Shown: positions 11,974 to 23,007 of the stretch, piece by piece
How positions within the stretch are numbered: position 1 is the first letter of the stretch
How the letters are laid out: the number at the start of each line of letters is the position of its first letter
From: Penicillus capitatus
Taxonomy: Eukaryota; Chlorophyta
Direction: 5' to 3'
Length of the DNA stretch: 64,000 nucleotides
NCBI GenBank assembly: GCA_965649825.1
Contig: OZ287706.1
Coordinates: 868,001-932,000 of the forward strand
Notes under the pieces: generated by a model
Seen by the model: only the letters and a program-made list of their open reading frames with translations
Database searches by the model: none
What the model was told of the DNA's origin: nothing
Translations under genes and position numbers: made by a program

Positions 11974-14937
11974 ATGGATGCAAATACCGTACGAAAGCCC
12001 TCGCGCAAGCGCGAAGCCGAGCCATCTGCGGGCCACGGTGGCAGTTGGTCCCGCTACTTCGACAACAAAAACGCCAAGTTCCGAAGGCAGTTTCGGAATG
12101 AAGAACTGGAACGGTTCCATCTCGGAGGACAGGAAAAGACATCGCTGTTCACCGGCATCACGATCTTCGTCAATGGACACACCGTGCCATCGCAACAGGA
12201 GCTCAGACATCTGATGGCTTTACATGGAGGAGGATTCGAGATCTACGACAACCGTCCTCCTGTCACACACCTCATCTGCAGTCAATTGCCACTCGCTAAG
12301 ATCCGCCAGCTCCGAAAAGAAAAGTGCCCGTGCTCTATCGTAAACGCCGTCTGACTGGGGGGATCGCATCGCTGCAGGAATTCGGTTCCGGTCGTGCGGC
12401 CGGAGTGGATCACTGCGTCGATCGATGCAGGAGAGGTGCTGCCCGTGGAGGACTTTGCCCTCGAGCAGATCCAGGATCCCCGGGATCGACGCCTCGATGC
12501 GTTTCTGATGAGCCATGACGATCCGCAAGAGGAAGCAGAGATGACAGTGGACATGCCTCCGGAGGGAGATGCCGAAAAAGAGACAGCCTATTTCAAGAAT
12601 GCTGATCTGACGCCGAGCGCTTTCATCCGTAGCTACTTTGAACATTCGAGGCTTCATTTCATCGGCACCTGGAAGCTGCGCATCGAAGGCTTCCTGCAAC
12701 AGCAGAGGAACCGGGGGCCCAAACCTGCCAAAACAGGTGCCTCTCGGAAACCCCGACCAAATGCTGCACGGCCTTATTGACAGGAGACAGACAGATCGTG
12801 CACATCGACATGGACTGTTTCTTCGCGTCCGTGGCTTTGCTGACGCGGCCGGAACTGAGAGACGTTCCTTTCGTGGTGTGCCATTCCAGCAACAGGAACG
12901 GCACAGCAGAGATCTCGTGTGCAAACTACCCGGCTCGTCGATTCGGAATTCGTGCTGGATCCTTCATCTCGTCTGCCCTGGAGAAGTGCCCGGCACTGAA
13001 AGTCGTCCCCTATCAGTTCCAGCAGTATCACGAAATTTCAGAACAGGCACTCAGAGCGCGTTCCGTTCGACAGTGCGACCGAACGGACGTCTGTTAGGTG
13101 TACGGAATTCTGTCGAGTTACAGTGCGCGTGTCGAGCCAGTATCGTGTGACGAAGCGTACCTTGATGTGACGGGACTGGGAGACCCTGAAGAGTTGGCAC
13201 GGCGCATCCGATGCGAGATCTACGACACGACGCGGTGCCCAGCCAGTGCCGGAATTGGACCGAACAAGCTCCTGGCCAAGATGGCGACGTCCAAGGCCAA
13301 ACCCGACGGGCAGTATCGCGTTCTGAGCGCCGAGATTTCGGCCTTCCTCTGCGAAGTCCCCCTTCACGACATTCCAGGCATTGCTGTCACATCGCGTGAT
13401 TCGCCTGTCGATGATCGAGCACCTAGGCATCGGATGGTCGCTGACAGAGAAGCTCCGAGCAGAAGGAATCGAAACGACGGCGCAGGTGATGGAGAGATCC
13501 GAGAAGTGGCTGATCGATGCGTTCGGCGAAAAGACAGGAAGGATGATGTGGAGAGCATCACATGGGATTGACGCAGCGGCCGTCCAACTGCCGAAGGTGT
13601 GAAGTCGTGGCGGCAGGATCGGCTCACGCGACGTGGGGTTCCTGGCAGACGCGCAAGTCCGTTTGCGCCGAATGCAACTGGGGTATCCGAATCCACAGGG
13701 TCGAAGATGTGCGGAGCTATCTACAGGAGATTCTGGCCGAAGTGCTGCACCGAATGTCTTTTCTGCGTCTCAAAGGACGATGCGTCTCGCTGAAGGTGCG
13801 TGACAAAACACCGAACGTTGTGGATGTATCGCGATGTGACAGGTGCGAGTACGACAGGAAGACGCGCCAGTGTGTCCGCGAAAGTTTCTGGGATGCGGAG
13901 CGTGTGACCATTACAGTCGCAGTCACACCTTGGATCAGTACACAGACCGTCCAGAGATTCTGTTGCAGCATGTCTGGCAGCTGTTTCTGCGCATGGAGAT
14001 TCCTGTCGCTGACATTCGAGGTCTCGGCATTGGGGTGAGCTGTGTTCACAGGGGGCAACGATGGTGTCGATTTTCTGTGCCGTTGTCAGATTTCGAAACT
14101 CGACAGCGAAAGAGATGCATCGCAGAGATTGTTGCCTGAGCTCAAGCCCGTCGACCAGGGCACGAAGTCGGATCTCCGACCTCAATTCGCCGTTCCGATC
14201 GATCGTGGAAAGAAGCGGAAAGCAAAGTCGAAGGGCAGCAGATCGCGTGCTCCGATCGTTCTGCGCTCCGTCAGAGTCGTTCAACCAGATGGTCTTGTCC
14301 TGGCCGATGTCTGACGTCTTGTCCCGACGTCGTTCTTATCGTGCGTGATTTGAGTAGGTGGATGAGAGTGTGCTGGAAGCTTTGCCGGTCGAGTTGAGAC
14401 GGGAGATCATTGAGACGATCCCACTGGAACGTAACAATCTCTTTGTGGCGGGTAACGACACGCGGGACACGAAGAGACAGAAGACGGTGACGGAGGCGGC
14501 GGAGAGCAAGAAGCATCCTGTCATTTCAAGTCGCGTCACCTGAGGGATGCCGATCTCCGTGAGTCCGAGCGCTTGTAGATGTCGCATCGATCGAAGAACT
14601 GATCTGCCGCGGGTGTGAATCGCGAATTCCATCTTTCGTCGCCGCCAAGCTGGTCGCATGGCTCAAAGAAAGGGACGAAGTTCTGAAATGGCCGCCTGAA
14701 CGCGTAAAAGGGAAGACAGATTCTGCGTCGGACATGCTCTGTCGAGTGAAGGAATGGATTGACGGCGTTGACGAGATGCAGATGGGAATCGCGAGCTTAA
14801 CGCTGAAAGCGATTCGCAGAGTCGGCGATCGATATCCTGTTTCCTTTGGTACCTGCTGTCGAGACTTCGTCCGATCGATTCAAGACGACATCCGTCAGAA
14901 GTTTAACTACGAATTAGATCTGGATGTCTTTATGTGA
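11974..14937 (+). CDS. REV1: DNA repair deoxycytidyl transferase / translesion polymerase REV1
   Basis: Ten exons: 11974-12323, 12378-12736, 12784-13046, 13098-13377, 13427-13596, 13649-13795, 13843-14034, 14090-14308, 14358-14529, 14579-14937; 836 aa. N-terminal BRCT domain (LFTGITIFVNGHT, VVRPEWITASIDAG), linker with SRLHFIGTWK, then the Y-family polymerase core: IVHIDMDCFFASVALL, CANYPARRFGIRAG, EPVSCDEAYLDVTG, ASAGIGPNKLLAKMAT-type helix. KSVCAECNWGIRI is the REV1-type little-finger start and RGLGIGISKL follows. Ubiquitin-binding (ESVLEALPVELRREI) and C-terminal domains are present. REV1 inserts dCMP opposite lesions and scaffolds other translesion polymerases in the nucleus. Introns 3 (13047) and 4 (13378) start with GC; only these joins restore YHEISEQVYGIL and DIPGIGWSL. 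Confidence 0.95.
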
Positions 14938-15749
14938 TAAACGAACAGGTTATGCAATGAAAAGATAACATTCTCTTAGCGAAGCGGCTGTGCGATTATC
15001 ATGATCGACGATCGATATCTTTCGTCACAGATGCGGTTTTCGCGCAATCGAACAATGATTCGATCTTCCGATTGCCGCATCTTTTTAGATAAAGGATCGC
15101 GAAGAACGACCGGAGCTTTGAACCATGGCAGTTCAGTAGAGATCATTCGATTAGAAGTAACGCTTTTGATAAATACACGAAATCGTCGACGCAAATCCCA
15201 GAAGAAGAAGCCATTGCCTTATCATCAACTGTCGGTGATCTTACTTGGAACTTGTTATGTCGATCGCATGATTGGATCTGATGGATTCCCCGATCGCTAC
15301 GATCTAGAACGCTCCTTTACGTATTGAACGATGTTCGCTAGGGTATTCCAGCTGTTTTAACAAAACGATGATGGGAGAAAGCTTACCCGTCACAAGTTTC
15401 ATTCCACACGCGTCAGGACGATGATCGGAGATAAGCAGACGTTTATACTCACCTTTCGTGTCCAAGTCGGAGACAAATGAAATCGTCATGCGATTTTCGA
15501 GACGCTCAGACAATATCCAGATAAGCAAGTCCCTGATGAGACAGAGATTATGCATCGTGACGATTAGCGCGTGCGAATAAGACCCAGATAACCGAGCCAT
15601 TGTCAGATCGATGAAACCGTGTTCCTATTCGTCCGAGGAAATGATGTCTTGAATACGGACACCAACGGCCACCGAGCGTTAATCAGCAAGATCTTTCGAA
15701 CAGGTACTGCACGAAGTGACACTTCGTCCTGGAACAGCACAGAAGATGT
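14938..15749. other. Stretch with no recognised gene
   Basis: Both strands carry open frames of about 100 codons (15,001-15,327 plus; 15,600-15,304 minus) with no recognisable domain. The sequence is rich in GATC/CGAT words, like 34,000-35,040. No RNA gene was recognised. Confidence 0.4.
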
Positions 15750-16627
15750 TCATGGAGTCAATAGCTGGATGAGAGATGTTCGAGTGTCATCTGAGCAATC
15801 ACGATCAGGTGCAGCGCAAACAAAATCTCGAGGGATTTGTCCATACACCGTCCGGCGTGCGATCGCCGCACCCGCAGCAATTAGATCCTGAGACAAAGAG
15901 TAACTTTTCACGCACAAGAGACAACTCACTTACCTTTGCAATGATTAGACGGCCGTTGTACGATGCAACGTGAAGCGGAGTCCATCCATCATTGCCGGCG
16001 CGGTTGACGTCTGCTCCATGGTGAATGAGTGCTTGAATAACCATGTGAAATCAAGGCAGCGCGGATCAAAAATGGGGTCTACTCGCGCAATCTTTATATG
16101 TCCGAGGTGTGTTGCTAGAAAGAGGGGTGTGTATCCGTAGTTGTCAACAACCTCAACATACGCTCCATGATCGATCAGAGCCTACGAATACCGAGAATGA
16201 TAGAAAAAATGTGGAGAATCGGTGTCTACTGCAGCGACTGTCGTGAGGCCAAATTCTACTGCCAGAAGGAGCGGAGTGTATCCATCTCTATCGACGTCAT
16301 TGACAGTTGCCCCATGATCGATGAGAGCCTGTGGAATGAGTGAACAACAGAATGTGTATGAATCGTTCAGACGGACCAGTGCGATTGCTGCCTGACTGCT
16401 TCCCACTGCCAAAAGAAGTGGAGTGTACCCATTCTTATCAGCAACATTAACATTTGCCTCGTGATCGATCAGTGCCTATAGAACAGATAAACAATAGAAC
16501 GTGCGTCTACGGGAGCATGTAAACGGACCAGTGCGATTGCTGTCTCACTGCTTCTCACCGCCAAAAGGAGCAATGCCAATCCATTTCTATCGACGTCATT
16601 GACATTCGCTCCGTGATTCATGAGAGC
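15750..16627 (-). pseudogene. 3' part of the split ankyrin-repeat gene (five repeats plus C-terminal exon)
   Basis: Exons 16627-16529, 16475-16377, 16328-16230, 16181-16083 and about 16032-15934 each encode one 33-residue ankyrin repeat (ALxxHGANVN, then TPLLLAV). Introns are 48-53 nt, all phase 0. The last exon, 15887-15750, encodes 45 residues ending ...SLIQLLTP. This is the natural continuation of the gene at 26,295-29,404, but the upstream end is replaced by retrotransposon DNA directly beyond the splice acceptor at 16628-16630. The fifth repeat has a defect: the 99-nt reading would need an exon start after AA, while the only AG (TTCAAG) leaves 98 nt and breaks the frame. With the promoter and first exons cut away, this part is probably dead. 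Confidence 0.8.
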
Positions 16628-16639
16628 CTAAGGGAGCAA

Positions 16640-19555
16640 GCGGTAAGGTACACGCTTGTTTTTCAGCAGGCACATGACGACACGCAAGAACCGCAGACGA
16701 AACGTTTGGTACTAGTGAAAGCAAACTGGAATGACGAAACTCTTCGAGAGAGACTGAAAGAAAGACAATCACCTTCACCACCACTGCAAGTCACGGAATC
16801 AATTGAACGGGAGTTATTCCCGTTTAAGCAAAGCGGCTGGATTGTCTTCATGGCGGGGAGGAGTTTTGTGTTGGGACCCGTTCGGAGCCGACGGATCATC
16901 CTACCCTTCATATTTGCCGAGTCAACAGAATGGGCATCATTTTTTGACTGCACTCATAACAAGAATATCTTCTGCAAGGTCAAGCTGCACGCACATGGTA
17001 AGATCAGCGTGGTAATCTTCAACCAATCAGATACCCCACAACACGTCACCAGCAAGATGCGACTGTGTTGTGCTAAAGGTAACATTGATTCCATCGCCGA
17101 CGTCGACGGAATGGAATACCCGCTGAGAGTGAAGACCAAGCGTGTTAACAATGTTAGCGTCCTTACACCACTAGGCAAGGATGTTACAGTGGCTCGGCTG
17201 AGAGAAGAATTCCCGCTGGTTTTTTAGGACACCATTCGCCCGACGACCAGTAGGCTGTGGGACCTCAGGGTACGACAGAGATCTTTGTTGGCAAGGCGAG
17301 CCTAAGCCATGCTAGAGGGAGAACTACGTCTCAGATCTCACCAACGAAGAGATCTCAAAAGAGATCGATTCGCCACACAAGGAAGGTGTTATACGACCGT
17401 TGTCTGTGGCTGAGGCAATACACGCTGTCGTTAGCACCTTTAAACTTCATACGCAAACCGAATGGCAAGATCCGGCCCACCATTGACTTCCGCGACATCA
17501 ACACGTACCTGAAGGGAACGCAAGAGGGACCTTTATTCCGGTGTCCCACATCATCCAAAAGGTGGATCCCAAGTGGACCGTATACACCATCGTGGACATT
17601 GTCCACGGCTACGGATCCATCCCAATCGACGACGAGATTTCGCTTTTCTTTGCACTACATTGGAACGGCGTGACGTACGGCTTTCGGAGACTGCCGCAAG
17701 GCGTCAACGTCAGTCCAGAATTTTTTAATAACCGCATAACCCACATCCTACAAGGGTTGGATGTGATCCGATACTTCGACGGCATACTTATCGACGGCGA
17801 AACGGAGGAGGAACTCCTCAACAAGACTAAGCTTTTATTTAAACGTTTCGACGAATATGGCCTGACGATCAACTGTCAAAAGTGTGACTGGTTTGAAACA
17901 TCGGTAAGCTTTCTGGGTACCGAAATCAGTGGTGGGACGTTAAACCTCTACCACAGGGCTCAGGCTATACTCCAGAAGCTGCCAACTATCACATCACGTC
18001 ACGACGTACAAAAAGCCATGGGTCTGTGCCAGCAACTGGCACAGTACTGTTACAAATACGACGCGATCATCACGCAACTCAAGCCATTCCTGAAACGCGA
18101 ACACAATGACTACACCAAAGCTGACGAGATCTACAAAGACGCAGCTCAAACTCTATGCCTCAATACGTACCGACTGACGTTGGAAAGAAGGGGGCCATTC
18201 CATCTGTATACGGATTGGTGTGGTAACCCACTCAACCAGTTCGGATACGTATTGCTTAACTCGACCTTGCAACCTGTTCTCTTTGGCTCATTCACGACGA
18301 AACAGAGGGTCGGAAGTTTTCTGGGGGACTGATGGGGATAGTGCGGGCCTTGAAGGCATGTTACTTTGTGATCAAGCAGACGGAGGTATTCGTTTACTCC
18401 GACAACATGGCTACGGTCAATTGGCTCAAGGAGCCGACATTCCTGCACAAGTTCAAGGACCTCCGGATCCAGAGACAACATTGCTGGCTCCGGCACCACT
18501 TTTCCCACCATCGTCTCCACTTCTGTTTTGTAGAGGGGAAGGACAACGTGATTGCGGACCTTCTCAGCCGATGGAGGGACAACGCACCTGTCGAATTCCA
18601 CACCAAGAAGAAGCAACAGGGATATCAAGTGAACGCCGTATCCTACGCTCCGGAAGAACGGACCGAGCTCATCAAGAAAGCTCATGCAGGCCACTTCGGG
18701 GTAAGGACGACATTCCTGAACCTGCGGTCCGACGGAACCCGCTGGACGAACGACTTCAATGACGTGCGAGATTACGTCAATAACTGCGAGACGTGCCAAA
18801 TGTTTCGCAACCCACGGTCGGAGGTGGACTTGGGTATAATTGACAGTCCATCCCCGAACCACACACTGTGTCTAGACTTCATAGGACCGCTGAACCGTGG
18901 CAGCCACGGGTTTCGGTATATCGCTACCGGGATCGACGCTTTCACTAAGTTCGGCATGGGGCGCCCATGTAAGATGTGCTCGGCAGCACAGGCTATTAAG
19001 CTGGTACTCGAATGGGCACGAAACTTTGGGGCTCCACGAAGGATTCTATGCGACAACGGAAGCGCCTTCATTGCCAGGAGCTTCGAGAGTACCTGCGCAC
19101 AGCACGGAATAGACATTCTACACACCCCAACCTATTCCCACAAAAGCGCGGGCACTGTCGAGGCGTTCAACCGAAACCTCGTAAATCGACTTCGGAGGAT
19201 ATGGGCGGAAAAAGGGGGTGATTGGACGACACATGTGAGCACGAGCGTACATGAGATCAACCGAACGATCCATAGTACGACTCTGTTCTGTCCACAATAC
19301 CTTCTAACTGGCACACAACGAAACGGCACGATAACCAGTCCACAACATCTAGACACCGACCGAGGGCTAGCGTATCAACGAATAATTAAGGCACACCAGC
19401 AAAATAAGACAAGACACCACAAGAAAGTCAAGATCCGTCCCATTGAAGTGGGAGCGGAGGTCTCGTGGTACAACTCGAAGTTGGCCGACCGCCTCGACTC
19501 CAAACTCTACTCCAAATGGGTCTATCCTTGTGTGGTAGTGAAGGAACATAGTGAC
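16640..19555 (+). pseudogene. Element A pol remnant: reverse transcriptase, RNase H and integrase
   Basis: Homology runs through four overlapping frames (to 17227; 17257-17673; 17541-18332; 18332-19573), so several frameshifts have accumulated. RT landmarks are LPQGVNVSPEFFN and the active-site box, which reads YFDG instead of Y-x-D-D, so a catalytic aspartate is lost. RNase H contains HLYTDW and FVYSDN-like strands. The integrase core keeps its triad: D in CLDFIGPL, D in LCDNGSAF and E in GTVEAFNRN. The last 28 codons lie beyond the nested element at 21479-21562. Confidence 0.85.
19551..19555. repeat. Target-site duplication, left copy (GTGAC)
   Basis: GTGAC directly precedes the 5' LTR of element B and recurs at 21474-21478 right after its 3' LTR. 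Removing element B and one copy restores the pol A frame, so this is the insertion scar. Confidence 0.92.
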
Positions 19556-19802
19556 TGTCGCCGAGCGATGTGACACTGCCTTGTTTTGTGAGGGTCAACC
19601 GTGCGAGGGGGTGCTGCCTGTCTTGTCAACGGCGTCTTGGGACGCCTTTCTCTGGCCCTGAGCACGAGCTGACTCACCTTTCTAGAAGGGTTACGTCAGC
19701 AGGCGACTATATAATGCAGAACCTGAACGTTGTTTCGCCTTGCTCCGAACACTGTAACAAGACTTCCGCTGTTATCGTTTAGTTCGGCGCCTCCGCGCGA
19801 CA
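19556..19802 (+). repeat. 5' LTR of element B
   Basis: 247 bp with TGTCGC...GCGACA ends and a TATATAA box at about 19708-19714. It matches the 3' LTR by eye along its full length. Confidence 0.95.
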
Positions 19803-19958
19803 TGGTTTCGGAGCGTTGTTAAACGTTCCTCAGTTTGATCTCCGTCTAAGTGACGTTGCGTGTTTGCTGTGTGCATTACGCGCCTTTCTGAGTGGAAGTC
19901 GAGTCCTGTCTAGACACGTCTAGACGCACCTAGGAAATTCAAGGAAGCAGTAGCAAGG

Positions 19959-21161
19959 ATGAGTCAAGTACGACGAGAGAGAAGAACGGAGCAAGGTCAC
20001 GTAGAAGAGGGGTTTTACAATGCCACAGTTGTCGGGCCGAACCTGCTCAGTTGGCTTCATGAAGACGAGGGTTTATACCCGGAAGGACTTACCTTTCGCA
20101 GGGTACAGACGTGGCGTCGGGGTTACTCCGTCGACGTGCTCAAGGAAAGATACTTGTTGGAGGCGACGGAGCTGTGCGCTTTCTTCCGCTACATCTGTCC
20201 GAGGCTTCAAGAGAGACGGGACCTGCGAGGGGAGAACGAACACCTACGACGGCAGTTGGAGGGTGAGCGGCACAAGGCCTCCGAGGCGGCGAGAAGATTG
20301 CGCGAGGGAAAGGAGAAGATATACCAAAGGGCGACGACCCTTGACGCAGAGAAGGAGCAGCTGCGACAGCAGCTGCAGAGCGAACGACTGACCGCGTCTG
20401 AAGCACGGAAAGCATGTGCCGACGCAGCCCGGGAGAGCGAACGGTGGAAAGGGCTCCACGACGAGCTATACCGGGAGTTTGAGCAGGGACTGCAACAAAA
20501 CGCCTTGGCTGCGCAAGCATGGGAAGAAGTGAATGTGAAGAACGAACGGTTATCGGGGGCGAATGCGAGGCTGCAACAGGATCTTGCCGAGGCGCAGCAA
20601 GGCAGCGTCAAGGCACAGCAAGATGCAAACGAGGCACGCGTGGAAGCCTCCTCTCTCCATGAGAAGCTTAGAGAGACTGACGCCGCCTTCACAGAGGCGA
20701 AGAAAAAGTTTATTTCGGCACCTGATTTGGTGCCATGTCTACAGTCTTTGGCCGCCGAGGTGAAGACTCTGCAGGAAACCGTACGGACGAACGGCGAAAG
20801 GACGGCTGAGTTGATGACGACAAGACCGGCAGAAGGACGGAGAACCGTGAAGACGTTGCATCAGATGAAGCGCGTTTTGCACGACATTGGGCGGTTCCCG
20901 CGCCGACGACGGGCGAGAGCAACCGACGCGGCAGATGATGGCGGAGGTGCCATCAAGCGCGGTCGGATATGTTATGTGTGCCGATGCAAGGGGCATCTGG
21001 CCAAGGACTGTCCGCAAGCGCGGGTTAATGCGGTCGAGTCAGTGGATCCGACGATATCGGATGCGCAGCAGAGAGCGGGGGAACCAAACACAGAAGCATC
21101 ATCATCTTCGGGATGGACCATTTTCTCGGCGCTGCGACGATTCACCTCGGGCATAGACTGA
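19959..21161 (+). CDS. Gag-like protein of element B
   Basis: 400 aa, intact. The middle (about residues 85-270) is a long Ala/Glu/Arg/Gln-rich coiled coil. Near the C-terminus lies one CCHC zinc knuckle, CYVCRCKGHLAKDC (C-x2-C-x4-H-x4-C), preceded by a basic patch (FPRRRRARATD). This is the layout of a retrotransposon nucleocapsid/Gag. No protease motif follows, so the element would need enzymes in trans. Start chosen at the first ATG after the primer site and leader. Confidence 0.85.
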   Translation: MSQVRRERRTEQGHVEEGFYNATVVGPNLLSWLHEDEGLYPEGLTFRRVQTWRRGYSVDVLKERYLLEATELCAFFRYICPRLQERRDLRGENEHLRRQLEGERHKASEAARRLREGKEKIYQRATTLDAEKEQLRQQLQSERLTASEARKACADAARESERWKGLHDELYREFEQGLQQNALAAQAWEEVNVKNERLSGANARLQQDLAEAQQGSVKAQQDANEARVEASSLHEKLRETDAAFTEAKKKFISAPDLVPCLQSLAAEVKTLQETVRTNGERTAELMTTRPAEGRRTVKTLHQMKRVLHDIGRFPRRRRARATDAADDGGGAIKRGRICYVCRCKGHLAKDCPQARVNAVESVDPTISDAQQRAGEPNTEASSSSGWTIFSALRRFTSGID

Positions 21162-21226
21162 TTTCATTCTGTTGTTTTCGTGGGGGCTTGCTTGCGTTTT
21201 TTTTCGGAGTTTGGCGGGAAGCGTGG

Positions 21227-21473
21227 TGTCGCCGAGCGATGTGACACTGCCTTGTTTTGTGAGGGTCAACCGTGCGAGGGGGTGCTGCCTGTCTTGTCAA
21301 CGGCGTCTTGGGACGCCTTTCTCTGGCCCTGAGCACGAGCTGACTCACCTTTCTAGAAGGGTTACGTCAGCAGGCGACTATATAATGCAGAACCTGAACG
21401 TTGTTTCGCCTTGCTCCGAACACTGTAACAAGACTTCCGCTGTTATCGTTTAGTTCGGCGCCTCCGCGCGACA
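21227..21473 (+). repeat. 3' LTR of element B
   Basis: 247 bp, matching the 5' LTR; followed by the GTGAC target duplication at 21474-21478. Confidence 0.95.
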
Positions 21474-21571
21474 GTGACCACCGTTGGGATATCCGTATGC
21501 CCAACGGTTCGACGCTGCACAATGTCCATCGTGACTTCCTTCGGAGATTAGACAGAAGATAGGTGGGCCCA

Positions 21572-21898
21572 TGTCGTGTTAAGGCGTAGCGCTCGCGTTA
21601 ATGCGCTCATCTACCTACACTTGTGTCGATCTCCAGGTGACAGGTCGTAGGTTCTCCATACCTTCCCATCCACAAATAGACCCGCGGCTTCTATGTCACA
21701 GATTCCAAGCAGATTCCGGAATCTTCGAAGAATATTCGTTTGTGTTACTTAATATAGGCCCACGACCGTAATGCGACGCTACCCTATAAAAGCGTTGTAG
21801 ATGTACAGATCTTGTCTTTCGTTTGTAAGACTTTACGTTTCAAAGGTTTACGTGCGCCCACCGTTCAAATTGTTTCCATCTAAAAAACATACGCGACA
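21572..21898 (+). repeat. 3' LTR of element A
   Basis: Starts TGTCG and ends CGACA (327 bp), directly after the purine tract that follows the pol A stop codon. Contains CCCTATAAAAG with the TATA at 21785-21791. No partner 5' LTR in the window, so the borders rest on the terminal inverted bases only. Confidence 0.65.
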
Positions 21899-21915
21899 CT
21901 AGCTAAGCTGTTTAC

Positions 21916-23007
21916 GTGATGTCGTGCGGCATGGCTTTCCTTAACGTTCTCGGAAAGGAAAGAATTGAACGCTTTGCTTTTGAGGTTGTCAAGGGCCATT
22001 TGACGGATGAAGTGAGAATAAGTTATGCTAGGTGGCTTCCTCGTAAGATAACGTATCCTCCCTTTACGGATTGCTCGTCAAGGTTTTTCGTTTCTCAAGT
22101 GATTCATTTGTGTAACCGGTGGTGTGCTCGGAATGTCAATTTTGGCAAACCGGGACCGGCGTCGAAGTTCGTATGCCGTCGGAAGGGTAGGGACGGAGTG
22201 CTAGTACCACGTACTTGGGCAGATTTTGTCGAAGCGCTCTGCGATGTCGCACAGCGAGGAGCTTTCTCTATCAATCCGGCGGCGACGTTTGAGCACCTTG
22301 CTCTAGCTGTGCTCTGCTTAGTTTACTGGTTGAAAAATAAAGGTGTAAACTTTCATACAGCCAGGCTAGTGAAGCAATTTACTAGTATGCTTTGCCAAGC
22401 TATCGAAGTAGCCCATCCGTATCTGCCTACCGAAGCAAACGAGAACGAAGGTGGCGAGGGAAGTGGGGAGCCGCAGCCGGTCGCCGTGCCGCAGCCGGTC
22501 GACGATGAGGATCCGGTCATCACGGACGAAGTTGGAGACACGATTATGGAAACAGAAAAGGCGACGTCTGGGGGCCGCGGTTCAAGACTCCGTAGTCGGG
22601 ACTTGTCTTACGAACAGGAAATGTCAAGGGGAAGAGAGGCAAAGCGCCGCTACAATCTTCGGAACACGCTGGCTCGAGTGGAACGGATGGCGAAGTTGAA
22701 AGAAGCAGAGGACGCAAAGTGGAAGGCGGACAATGAGGAGGAGGAGGTCACGGACGAAGATGGATACGCGAATATGGAAACAGAAGAGGTGACTTCTGGG
22801 AGTCGCGGTCCTAGACGTAGTCGGAGATTGTTTTACGAAGAGGAAACGTCAAGGGAAAGAGAGGCTAAGCGCCGGTACTGTCTTCGGAACACACAGGCTC
22901 GAGTAGAACGGATGGCGGGGTTGAAAGAAGCAGATGACGGAAAGCGGAAGGTCGACGATGGTGTTGGGAGTTCTTCTAGGGCCTCGCGGAAGAAATCAAG
23001 AAAGTAG
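21916..23007 (+). CDS. Unknown 363-aa protein directly downstream of LTR A
   Basis: Starts 18 bp after LTR A, whose TATA box lies about 130 bp upstream of the ATG. The N-terminal 170 residues look globular (FVSQVIHLCNRWCARN, LALAVLCLVYWLKNKG) and match no family I know. The C-terminal half is highly charged and holds two copies of a unit of about 65 residues with EREAKRRYxLRNTxARVERM, suggesting a basic coiled coil, and it ends in SRASRKKSRK, a possible nuclear signal. It could be a retroelement accessory gene, a host gene caught between elements, or a fragment of another mobile element. Intronless. Confidence 0.5.
   Translation: MMSCGMAFLNVLGKERIERFAFEVVKGHLTDEVRISYARWLPRKITYPPFTDCSSRFFVSQVIHLCNRWCARNVNFGKPGPASKFVCRRKGRDGVLVPRTWADFVEALCDVAQRGAFSINPAATFEHLALAVLCLVYWLKNKGVNFHTARLVKQFTSMLCQAIEVAHPYLPTEANENEGGEGSGEPQPVAVPQPVDDEDPVITDEVGDTIMETEKATSGGRGSRLRSRDLSYEQEMSRGREAKRRYNLRNTLARVERMAKLKEAEDAKWKADNEEEEVTDEDGYANMETEEVTSGSRGPRRSRRLFYEEETSREREAKRRYCLRNTQARVERMAGLKEADDGKRKVDDGVGSSSRASRKKSRK

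Larger units (their letters stand above)
19556..21473 (+). mobile_element. Element B: complete gag-only (non-autonomous) LTR retrotransposon
   Basis: 1,918 bp: 247-bp 5' LTR (19556-19802), primer-binding site TGGTTTCGGAGCG (19803-19815) abutting the LTR, one gag ORF (19959-21161), a polypurine tract ending GGCGGGAAGCGTGG, and a 247-bp 3' LTR (21227-21473). There is no protease, RT or integrase. LTRs start TGTCGC and end GCGACA. By eye the two LTRs are identical, which implies recent insertion. It sits inside the pol of element A. Confidence 0.93.
16631..21898 (+). mobile_element. Element A: decayed Ty3/gypsy LTR retrotransposon, 5'-truncated
   Basis: Holds pol remnants 16640-19555 and 21479-21562, interrupted by element B, then a purine-rich tract (AAGATAGGTGGG) and a 327-bp 3' LTR (21572-21898). 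No 5' LTR, primer site or gag is present. The left border is against an ankyrin intron/exon of the host gene. Confidence 0.8.

Noticed and set aside
12324-12377. Stop codons inside REV1 and other genes as pseudogene evidence
   Set aside because: All fall inside short introns that restore the protein family when removed.
20140-20692. Minus-strand Ser/Cys-rich open frames over the gag gene
   Set aside because: Antisense shadows of the Gag coiled coil, which has a CCHC knuckle and the correct place in the element.
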